Shown here one piece after another: positions 42,201-53,590 of a DNA stretch of 64,000 nt. The notes beneath the pieces are model-generated. The model saw only the letters and a program-made list of their open reading frames with translations. It ran no database searches and had not been told where the DNA came from. Each line of letters opens with the position of its first letter. Positions within the stretch are counted from its first letter, which is position 1. This DNA comes from Ianthella basta (lineage: Eukaryota; Porifera; Demospongiae; Verongiida; Ianthellidae). Location of the stretch: the NCBI GenBank assembly GCA_964019415.1, contig OZ025874.1, positions 6,735,092 to 6,799,091 of the forward strand, written 5' to 3'. Made by a program: the position numbers and the translations under genes.

Positions 42201-44693
42201 GCGTACTAACTCCTCAATAATAGTAATATCACCACCACTAGCAGCAAAATGCAAAACACTGGCACCCATACTGTCCTTTACTGCATCCACGGGACAGCCT
42301 GCATTCAATAGTGCCTTCACAGTTGATGCACGACCAAGCAATGCAGCTTGGTGAAGTGGAGTTCCCCACCTACCAACAGTAATGGCTTTATCTGCCCCAA
42401 GTCTAATCAACTCCAATGCTGCCTCATCGAACCCATTTACTGCTGCCATATGCAGTGGAGTTGCACCATCACTGTCCACCACATTAATGTCACAATTCCC
42501 GGTGCTCAGTACCTCCCTAATCACTTCAGTATTATCAGAAACAGCTGCATAGTGCAAAATACTCCTACCATCACCTTTTACTGCATCCACAGGACAGCCT
42601 GCCTTCAACAATGCCTTCACAGTTGACACATGACCAGCCAATACAGCTAGAAGAAGAGGAGTGCCAATCTCTGCAGAAATAATGGCCTTCTTTGCCCCAA
42701 GTCTGATCAACTCCAATGCTGCCTCTGTCTTCCCATGCAATGCTGCCAAATGCAGTGGTGTCATACCATCATTGTCAGTTGCATCAATGTCACACCCTGT
42801 ACTTAACATCTCCTTAATCATTCCAGCATTACTACCTTCAGCAGCTGCAAAATGCAAAGCACTCCTACCCTTGCTATCCACCACATCCACAGGACAGCCT
42901 GCCTTCAGCATTGCTTTCACAATTGACACATGATCACACGGTATAGCTACATGAAGTGAAGTCGCTGTTACAGTACCAAACCCACCAGCAATGACCTTGT
43001 CAGCACCATTTCTGATCAACTCCAACATTGCTTTGGTCCTCCCATTACATATTGCTACATGTAATGGAGTCTGACCAGCATTGTTAGTCGCATTAATGTC
43101 ACACCCTGTACTCAACACCTCCCTAATCACTTCAACGCTATCACCATCAGCTGCAGCATGCAAAACACTGTTACCATCACTATCCGCCACATCCACAAGA
43201 CAGCCTGTCTTCAACAATGCCTTCACAGTTGACACACGACCACAAATTGCCGCTTGATGAAGTGCAGTACCATGAGTACCAGCAACTATGGCTTTCTCTG
43301 CCCTATGTCTGATCAACTCCAATGCTGCCTCAGTCTTCCCATGAGCTGCTGCTAAATGCAGTGGAGTCCTACCATCATTAGCTAATGCATTAATGTCACA
43401 CCCTGTACTCAACACCTCTCTAATCACTTCAACATTGCCACCTATAGCTGCTGAATGTAAAACACTCATACCAAAACTATCCACTGCATCCACTGGACAA
43501 CATTCCTTCAACATTGCCTTCACAGTTGACACATGACAACCTTGTGCCGCAAAATGAAGTGGAGTCCCAACTAGATTAAAAACCATGGCTTTCCTTGCCC
43601 CAAGTCTGATCAACTCCAATACTGCCTCTGTCTTCCCATACATTGCTGCCGCATGCAGTGGAGTCATCCCAAATACATCTGTTGCATTAATGTTGCACCA
43701 TGTACTCAACACCTTAATCACTTCAGCATTACCACTTTCAGCTGCACAAGACAAAACACTCCTACCACTGCTACTCACCACATCCACAGGACAGCCTGCC
43801 TTCAACATTGCTTTCACGGTTGATACATGACCATTTTGTGCAGCTAGATGAAGGGGAGTACCAAGACTGCCAGCAACTATGGCTGTGTTTGCCCCTTGTT
43901 TAATCAGCTCCAATGCCACCTCAGTCTTCGCATTAGCTGCTGCTACATGCAGTGGAGTCACACCATTATAGCCTGTTCTATTAATGTCACACCCTGTATT
44001 CAATACCTCCCTAATCACTTCAGTACTATCACCTTCAGCTGCAGCATGTAAAACACTGTTACCATCACTATCCACCACATCCACAGGACAGCCTGCCTTC
44101 AACATTGCCTTCACAGTTGACACATGACCACCTACTGCCGCTTGATGAAGGGGAGTTCTAAATGGACCAGCAACTATGTTTGTCCTTGCCCCATGCTTAA
44201 TCAGCTCCAATGCTGCCTCAGTCTTCCCATGCATTGCTGCTACATGCAGTGGAGTCACACCATTATAGGCTGTTCTATTAATGTCACACCCTGTCCGTAA
44301 CACTTCATTAACAATGTCAACATTGCCACCCATAACTGCAGAATGCAAAACACTCTTACCATCACTAGCCACCATGTCCACTGGACAGCGTGCCTTTAGC
44401 AAAACCTTCACAGTTGATATATGACAGCATTCCACAGCCAAATGAAGAGGAGTACCATATAAGTCACATGCAATGGATTTCTCTGCTCCTAGTTGTAGCA
44501 GTCGTACAACTGTTTGTGTGTGACCATTTGCAGCAACAAGATGAAGAAGGGTAAGGCCATTCAGGATGCTAAGTCTCGCATTCACTGATAATCCATTCTC
44601 CAACACTAGCTCTTTTAGCCCATCAATGTCACCATTCATTATTAACATTACTGCTAAATGCTCTATAAATTGCTGATCTGATTGAACTTCCAT
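39265..44693 (-). CDS. Ankyrin-repeat protein with a different death-domain tail (gene C)
   Basis: Coding exons are complement join(39265..39626, 39819..40040, 40207..40320, 40470..40527, 40602..44693), 1615 residues. The ATG matches that of gene A. Exon 1 has about eight three-ankyrin supra-units, the degenerate ankyrin stretch and death domain 1. The 58-base linker exon and the final 362-base death-domain exon keep the lengths seen in gene A. Between them, the two-death-domain exon of A and B is replaced by a 114-base low-complexity linker exon and a 222-base exon with another death-domain-like segment (LGLPPETIEACY...TPTWRMLIGAM). All these exons begin and end in phase 1. The 222-base exon lacks a clear first helix. 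A frame with such a helix lies just upstream (40111-40040) but is out of register by one base, so the domain may be damaged or my acceptor may be wrong. Confidence 0.78.
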
Positions 44694-44699
44694 GGCTAT

Positions 44700-46423
44700 G
44701 CAATCTGTGCTCACAAATTAACCTTTTTCTGCTGCTTGCCACCTACATACAATAGTTAAACAAAATAGACTTGCAGTCCAGCAGTCTTTACAATGCATGC
44801 ATGTGCACAAAGACTACGTATATACATACCTGGTTGCTATACAGCCCATGCAACTGCTGCATAGTTTACACCACCAAATCATGCACTTTGTTACAGCTGG
44901 CAGAAAACATGCACCCAATGTTAAAGATAGAGCTTTATGGGTGTGACAATGATTGTCGGTTAGTTACCATGATAGCTGCATGTGCTGTAGGATTCAGTAG
45001 CAGCTCCAGCAAGCTAGGAGCTCAGTTAACAGCATGCAGTGAAGACGGTTTAACGATGAGCAGGACTCTGGCTCAGACGTTCTTCACATACAGAATGGAA
45101 AGTGAACAAACCATAGCTCTGCTGTCATTTTGTGTCAGAGGATGGTTGACGGACCCTAGATGTGTGGACTGCTTTGGCCCACCGTTGAGGACAGAATGAG
45201 GACAAGCTGTTAGTCAGAGGTAAGTAGTAATAGAGGGCAAACAAGCCGAGGAGTGGTATAGCTTATATACCAACTACACAGCAGTCTCTACATTGTGTGC
45301 CTTTAATGCAGGAAGAGAGTGCATGTCAATACATGACTCGTATGGCCCCCAGTATGAAGCACACTGCCTCACTACTACTGCTATCGATCTATCCTGCTGA
45401 CAAATGCTGCCAAAATAGCAGTCTGGGAGTCAGTTTGGAAGCAGTAACAAAATATAACATTGTGACAGCGTCATACTTTACACAATACGGAAAAAAAATT
45501 TCGGAAGGCGCCTGAGGCAGTCCATTGCTGACATCCCCAGATAGCTCCAAGGTAAATGACAGATAGTCCATACAAATATTATGTTTCTGTGCATAAATTC
45601 ATATAGAAATGGCTGTAGGCACAGTGCCCAAAGTGCACAACAAAGGTAACACATTTAATCTAAAAGGCAGCAAGCAGTGCTGCACTTGTGCAAACATTCT
45701 GTCAAACTTTCTATGTATGATGAAAGGATAATTATTCATTCGTGAACATGCACATGCATGAACTTCAGACTTTGACTCTGAGTCGCAATACAATGCAAAA
45801 ATAATATGTGACTATGTTCAAGAACAAGTAAAAAGATTAACATCCATTGTGTTATAGATGTCTGTATAATAGTGAAAGGACTACGATGAATTTGTGTTGT
45901 CCACATTCTTCATCATATCGATCATATTGAAACAGTAGTATCATTCATGCATAAGCCATAAACCTGCAGTAATGGTTGGCCTCATAGACAGCCATGCATG
46001 AAAGATCTGTGACTGGCTGCTCAGTCACCCAAAGTCTGCCAAATGGCCGGCTGCAATATCATTCATGGACACCTTCAGAAAGGTTGGGTTTTCCATGTCA
46101 CATACCGTATTACATCAGTTTAGATACAGCAGATCTAGGTCTGTGCAATCTTGCAACTGTTACCAACCTTGGACAGTTGTTGTGTTCCATACTTATACGG
46201 ATAAATTACTCAACCTACGAAGCTATAGGAGTAGAAGCATGCACCCATCGATTGATTCATATCAGTCAATTGTCACATGAATGCTGTAGTGGAGGGCAGA
46301 GTCTCTCATGGTTTCTAGCAATAGTTGAACAGAAGACTCAACAGCTCTAATATCAAACAAGATCGTACCTTTAGTATGAAGAGGTAAGTAGTGCTCGAGT
46401 GTGAATCGAATCACGTGCACCCC
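44700..46423. promoter_or_regulatory. Upstream flank of gene C, shared with gene A
   Basis: 44710-45570 matches 13850-14750, and 45640-46370 matches 16860-17550. The minisatellite and MITE of unit A are absent here. The promoter is presumably close to 44700, with no motif recognised. Confidence 0.45.
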
Positions 46424-47013
46424 TAGTCTTGTCCCCAGACCCTTCCCGTGGGGGAGGAAGGGCCTGGTGAAGGTGGGCAGGAAGTTTGGGCACAATGGAA
46501 TGCAATTATAGATGATGACGAAATGCTGCGCGTGATTAGTTACGGCTACGCCTACACTTCGATCGTGAGTTTGACACCTGATCCTTCATGAGGGCTCACA
46601 ACGATGGCAGTCGAGGTAATACTGGTGCGCTGGCTTAGAACACCGTAAACGGCGGGCAGCAGTGCATAGCAGAGCGATTTTCCACCGCCTGTTGGCAGAC
46701 TTACGAAGATGTCTTTGCCGCAAATGAACTCCGACACTGCCTGGTACTACTTGCCCTTCAACTGTCTATATCCAAGCTCTTTAGCTGCTCTGGAGATGGC
46801 TGCGCTCACTTCTTCAACTGCGAATCTGCTGGCGTACGTACTCGTATTATAACTCGTTCATGAGGTGAGAAGTTGCACAATATTCTGCTACTAGCAATCT
46901 GATTGGCGCTGTCCACAATCCGGCAGCGGTCACGAGAACCTGTCTAATTTCACCAAACCCTTCCTCCCCTCGCTCGCTCGCATGCGCTTTGGAAGGGTCT
47001 GGGAACGAGACTA
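46424..47013 (-). mobile_element. TAGTCT-family element carrying a RecQ-like helicase fragment
   Basis: Termini TAGTCTTGTCCCCAGACCC and its complement ending GAGACTA, flanked by GTGCACCCC (46415-46423) and GTGCACTCC (47014-47022), a 9-bp target duplication with one change. The empty site GTGCACCCC occurs once at 33278-33286 in the matching repeat, and a variant near 47683. Inside, the minus strand (about 46552-46820) encodes a RecQ-like N-terminal helicase piece with the Walker A motif LPTGGGKSLCY and an 'IVVSP' motif Ia-like stretch. TAG at 46747-46749 replaces the residue before YQAV in the 'LKGK-YQAV' segment, so it is a broken fragment. No transposase is seen, so the element is non-autonomous and appears to have captured host or transposon sequence. 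Confidence 0.75.
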
Positions 47014-48350
47014 GTGCACTCCATCACGCTTGTAGGATCATGAATTGCTACTTTCCCCGCATTACCTAACTGTAGACATAATGAGTGACAAAACAATCAC
47101 TATGGTAGTTTGACTGATAACAGCAGATCTAGTAGACGGAGATGCAGATCCCTACAACTTCTGATCGAATTCCAGTCTATCGCTCACGCACATGCAGGCA
47201 GGATATATATTGTGAAACTCCCACAATGTGAAGTCTTGTACTACACAGTCAAACTGTCAAAATGCAACAGCTGTTGCTACGTAGTGTGAGCATGACTATT
47301 GCAAGATCTTGTTGTGACAGCTAAATCAAGACCGATTCAATATCATTCATCACATGCAAGAAGGCCACTGACAGGTTTGCTGCAGCAACAAAGACTTTAA
47401 GACTCAGCTTGTTGAACACATGTGAGTGGGATACTGATAGTCCCAGAAATCCCCCAGAATCCATCTTTGAGTATCTAGATTTCAAAAATTACCTGGGGGG
47501 CATGCCTTCAGCCCCCCCCCTAGAAGGTCAGACACGCTATGTCACGGTTTCTATCCTTGTAGTACGGCCCTGCTCGTGGTTTCTGCCAATAGTTGCACAT
47601 AAGACTCAACAGCTCTAATATCAAATACGATCGTGTCTTTAGTACGAAGAGATAAATACTGCTCGAGTGTGAATCGAAACTTGTGCACCTCATCACGCTT
47701 GTAGGTTCACGAATAGCTACTTCCCCCACATTTAATAGCTAACTGTAGACATAATGAGTGACAAACGATCACTATGGCAGTCTGACTGATGCATTACAGC
47801 GGATCTGGTAGGCGGAGGGGCGGATCCTTACAACTTCTGATCGAGTTCCAGTCTATCGCTCGCGCACAATATTGCAGGCACGATATCATATTGTGTGTGA
47901 TCAGGAGAGAGAACGGCGTCTCAACTCACCTAATATAGTCAGCTCAAGTGACGTACACAAACAAACAGTTCAGAAGTTGGCCAAGATCCCTTAGATCACC
48001 AGTTACCGCTCTGATCTTTTAACTCTTTCAGTCGGCAATCAGTCGCAAAGTAGCTAAAACGGCAAACTCTGCTACGCTGTCAACAAAGTGATGTTTCCTC
48101 ACGTGAGCTTAAATCCCAACGGTACTACATAAATTACATAATAATATTAGTTACACAGTAATACAAATATTGTAAATTGGTCGTAGCAGCATGCACTGGA
48201 CTCCCCCCCCCACACCACAGTGGTCCTAGCCCCACCACACACACAACAGGAGGTGGGTCATGTTCTGAACTTTCTGTCCAGACCTCGGCGCTGCATGAGG
48301 GGGGATTCCTTGTACCCACTGTTGGTTGAGGGAGTGGGGGAGGGGGGTCC
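47014..48350. repeat. Gene-free repeats before EFA6
   Basis: 47014-47160 and 47645-47830 are copies of one another and of 33245-33430. 47555-47660 is another copy of the 'tggtttctgccaatagttgcac' block (17490, 33180). 48090-48358 matches 33650-33908, the DNA just beyond the EFA6 stop. No gene recognised. Confidence 0.6.
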
Positions 48351-48358
48351 GTGGTAAC

Positions 48359-51300
48359 CTAGGCAACCGAGTGAAGGAGGCGGTCAAAAGCAATAACAAG
48401 GTCAGTGCCACTCATTAAACACAAGTGTGTGGAGACAGTCCCAGCTGAGCACAGTGTGGTGGTCTTACGTGAGTATGGGTAGTCTGCAGTTGCTGTGGCG
48501 AGTGTCTGTATGGAGGGGGAGGGGACCATCCCACTGGGGAGCGGGGCATTGAGCAGCTCTACATCCACATCCGCAGAGAGGGAGTACTGGTAGATGCGGT
48601 AGCGGTTGATCTGGGGGGGGGGGGGGGGAGGGAGTGCAGTGGGTGGGGTGATACAGCATGGTGATGGGCGGGGGTCTCTATGAGGGGGTCACTTACCTCG
48701 TACTGGAGAAACTCTAACTTATCAAACCAGTCCTGGGAGAAGTGGGATAGTACGTACGAGTTTCAAATCGTTCACTGCTGACTCACATCCTCTGTCTGCC
48801 CTCCCCCTCACCTTCCTACCCAACCTCATCCCTGTCCCATCCCCCCCACCCTTCCACCACTCACTGCTGTGCGTCCACTCCTCCCACTCTTTGGCTTGTG
48901 TTCTCTGTGTTCCTCTAGCTCTTTCTCCAAAGAACGTACCTGCATATGTGAACATCAGTGCTCTCCAAGTAGGGAATATATATATACACGTACACAGATA
49001 CACACACAGACAGAGAGGCACATGTCCACAATGTCTCCACCACTCCTCACCGTCTCCTCATGCTTGGCCACCTGAGTCTCCTACACAACACACAATGAAG
49101 ACACATGACTCACAAGCTCAGAGCCACTCTCATGCAGCACTCTCCCAACACAGACACACACTCACAAGGAGGAGCTACAAATAGCACAACATTACCTAAC
49201 ATCACATTTCTGTAGGAGCCTCCCCTTCCTCCACCCCTTCCCTTCCTTCCCCTCCCCCATTGTCCCTTCCCTCCCTCCCCTTCCCTCCCCGCCTCCTCTC
49301 TCCCCCTCCCCTCCTCCTCACTATGTCATTGCTGGCAGGTTTCATTGGGTACATTGGTCGCACAAACTTGGTCTGTGACCCGACAGCTGTGGCCAGCGGT
49401 GCACTGGAGTAGGTGGCAGACGCCTGGTTGACTGCTGTTATCCACTGCTGTACCTCCAACATGTTACTGCAGAGGGAGGGAGTGGGGGAGGGAAGGAGGT
49501 GTGGGAGGGAGGAGAAAGTGCATGTGAAGGCAATGAAAGCAAACACAATGCCTTTATTCTGCTCATTTGCTTAAGTAGCTGTTGCTGACATGTAAGAGTT
49601 TCAAAATGAATGTGCAGCACACATATCCACTGAAAAAACATTCCTTTATCCCTCTTCCCAGACATTCTCCTCCCCTCCCCTCTCCTCCCCTCCCCTCCCC
49701 CTCACGTTGTCTGCAGTAGGATCACTTTCCAGTCACTGGTGGTGATGCGCAGGACAGCATTCTTCTTGCTGTAGTCGTGTGCACGTGCAGCCAGGCAGTT
49801 CATCACAGGAAGAGCATGTTCGGTGTCACCTAGACGCAACTCAGAATTGGGCTACATGGAAGTAGAGATGGTAAAATAGCATGAATACACCATACACCCC
49901 TCACACCACCCTCCCCAACTCCTCCCACCCCACCTCTCACATCTACACTCCCATTTGCATTTCCCATTACTCCTACCCATCCTCACATCCACCCTCCCCA
50001 ACTCCTACCCATCCTCACATCCACCCTCCCCAACTCCTACCCATCCTCACATCCACCCTCCCCAACTCCTACCCATCCTCACATCCACCCTCCCCAACTC
50101 CTCCCACCCCACCTACACATCCACCCTCCCCAACTCCTCCCACCCCATCCTCCCATCCACCCTCCCCAACTCCTCCCACCCCACCTTCACATCCACCCTC
50201 CCCAACTCCTCCCATCCCACCTTCACATCCACCCTCCCCAACTCCTCCCACCCCACCTTCACATCCACCCTCCCTAACTCCTCCCACCCCACCTTCACAT
50301 CCACCCTCCCCAACTCCTCCCACCCCACCCTCACATCCACCCTCCCTAACTCCTCCCACCCCACCTTCACATCCATCCTCCCCAACTCCTCCCACCCCAC
50401 CTTCACATCCACCCTCCCCAACTCCTCCCACCCCACCTTCACATCCACCCTCCCTAACTCCTCCCACCCCACCTTCACATCCACCCTCCCCAACTCCTCC
50501 CACCCCACCTTCACATCCACCCTCCCCAACTCCTCCCACCCCACCTTCACATCCACCCTCCCCAACTCCTCCCACCCCACCCTCACATCCACCCTCCCTA
50601 ACTCCTCCCATCCCACCTTCACATCCATCCTCCCCAACTCCTCCCATCCCACCTTCACATCCACCCTCCCCAACTCCTTCCACCCCACCTTCACATCCAC
50701 CCTCCCCAACTCCTCCCACCCCACCCTCACATCCACCCTCCCCAACTCCTCCCACCCCACCCTCACATCCACCCTCCCCAACTCCTCCCACCCCACCTAC
50801 ACATCCACCCACCCCAACTCCTCCCACCCCACCCTCACATCCACCCTCCCCAACTCCTCCTACCCCACCCCACCCCACCTTCACATCCATCCTCCCCAAC
50901 TCCTCCTACCCCACCCCACCTTCACATCCATCCTCCCCAACTCCTCCCATCCCACCTACACATCCACCCACCCCAACTCCTCCCACCCCACCCTCACATC
51001 CACCCTCCCCAACTCCTCCTACCCCACCCCACCCCACCCCTCCCATCCCACCCTCACATCCACCCCTCCCCTCCCCTAACCTCTGTAAAGTACAGCATGA
51101 AGCCCTTGAGGTATGCGTAGTACGCCCTCCATCCTCGGTGGCCTCGAGGGACTAGCGGGACAGACAGAACATGGCAGTACACACACATCAGTTACCATGG
51201 TGACCATGGAGTGGTACCTTTCTTGTGTGGACCTTCCATAATGTTCTTACGCATAACATTACCCTCTTTGAAGACAGGGGCATCAGCTGGGAGGTCCACC

Positions 51301-53512
51301 TGAAGGGGTGGGGTAGAGGGCGGGGCAGGGTGGAGTGAGCAGATAAATGAACATCTGTGGAGGACTTGTACATATCGACCGTCAGTCTGTGCACACCCAC
51401 CTCCACGAATGACCCTGGTATGACCACTCTGTATATACGAACTGAGCCTTGTCCCTCATCTGGAGAGGACACGGGGCTGACTTCAGGCCTCTCATCACTA
51501 TGGTAACCAGGGGAGAGAGGGACAGGTGATGCATGCAGCACAGTTGTCCATGATGCAGGGTATACTGACTCACCTGGAGAATTCCAGGGGTTTTGCCTTG
51601 ATACTCTCATACACAGACTGGAGGGAGAATACAGTTGAGAGGGAGGGAGATGTGAGGTTAGATGCGCAAGGGGCATAGTGTAAGGGGTGTGGTGTGAGGG
51701 GTGTGGTTTTAGGGGTGTGGTATGAGGGGCGTGGTGTGAGGGGTGTGGTGTGAGGGATGCAATGTGAGGGGTGTGGTGTGAGGGGTGGTGTGAGGGGTGT
51801 GGTGTGAGGGATGAAGTGAGGGGTGCTGTGTGAGGGGTGCAGTGTGAGGGGTACAGTGTGAGGGGTGTGGTGTGAGGGGTGTGGTGAGGAGTGTGGTATG
51901 GAGTGTGGTGTGAGGAGTAGGGATAACCTTTAACACTTTATGAAACTCCTTCTTGTTATCGGGTAGTGTTATTTCAAGCTGAAGCACGTTCTCAATAAAC
52001 TTGGAACTGGACATCTTCTTACCTGCGTGCTGTGGGGTGTAGTGCAAGATATTAAGTGATACTGTATGTAGTCACATGAAAGTCACATGATACACTCACA
52101 TGCAAAGTGGGAGGTCATGTGATAGTCACACGACAGTCACATGATACACTTACATCAATGTGGAGGTCAGAGTTGAGGAGGAGTGCTGCACACACCACTC
52201 CATAGACAGTCGATGAGTCAGGGAAGACAGTAGGGTTCTCCTCTTGGTACCTGTCAGCAAAGTGCTGCATGATTCGCTCAATCTCCTGCGACTCCCCTAC
52301 CAGTGCAAAAGTGCCGCAGAAGTTCCTGAATGCAGATCAGCAGCAGGCAAGTGTAACACATACATATGTATGTATGCACACCCACTTACATCTTCACTCC
52401 CACCTCACCCCACTCCCCCACTAGCACTCCACCCCACCCAACAACCACCACACCTGAGTGCCCCGTCAAGCCCTAATCCTCTGAAGGAAAAGTGTTTGAG
52501 GTACTTCTGAGCTACTGTTGTGCCAAAGTCGGACCTGCAGACACACAGGAACAGTGATGGCAACATCCAGCACGGCTGCATTGCGTCTCAGCATCCACAG
52601 CTCTCACCTCATACTGAGATGTTTTGCCACCACAGACTTCTCAAACCCATCCAAGTAGAATAGCTTGTCCGCCAGATCACTGGCTGCCCTCCCCTCATCC
52701 AGGAATGCACCCTCGGAATTGCAGCGTTGCTTGACCTGGGATGGAACACAGGGAGAGGGGCAGCAGTGGGCAGAGGGTGGGGCAGCAAAAGGGAGGCAAG
52801 AAAGAACAGACTGACTGCAACTGATCACACCTAGCACTGCCCCCCCCCCACGCACACATACGTATACACACAGTGGCACTATATAATCTCTCAACCCAGC
52901 CCAGCTTGCCCTGTCCACTGCAGTGGCCAACTGCACAACTGATCTCTCAACTCAACACAGTTCAGTGCATTCCCCTGTGAATCACCACTACCAATACCGC
53001 TACACCCACTTACTGGTTAGTGACCCCGCCCCTCCTCACCAGAGAGTTGTTCATGGGTGTGAGGAACCTCTCCGTTCGGCTGATGTGGGTGGAATCCTGG
53101 GAGGACACCATGTCCTCACCTGCCTCCTCAATAGCACCCAACATGAACTGAGGGACGGGCTACAAGAGGCAGATAGAGAGTGAACATACGTAGGTGAAAG
53201 GGCTACCAACTACTGACCAACAAGTATGTAAGTTTATCTGTGCATTGAGCACAAACAGTGATCAGTCTAGACACACATGATGTTACATGCCAACTGAGTA
53301 CTGCCGGCACACCTGCTGGCTGTATAGGGGTGTAGACAACAGGCTTGTACTGTACATACGTACGTACATGTGTCACTATGTCACATATAGCAGCAGATAC
53401 ATATGTGCTCTTACCCTATGTGTGAGTGCTCACTGAGTACTCCCACCTACACTTGTACCTATATGTACATACTTCTGTACACACACACACACACAGACAC
53501 ACACACACAGAC

Positions 53513-53590
<78 letters not shown>

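Noticed and set aside
49197-49220. A 14-base micro-exon in EFA6 ending TTAG
   Set aside because: The flanking exons (ending 49322 and starting 49080) already join in phase 0. Adding 14 bases would break the frame.
49881-51155. A 424-residue Pro/Ser/Thr/His-rich protein and antisense Gly/Val-rich proteins
   Set aside because: They arise from a 36-base minisatellite (a multiple of three) inside an EFA6 intron.
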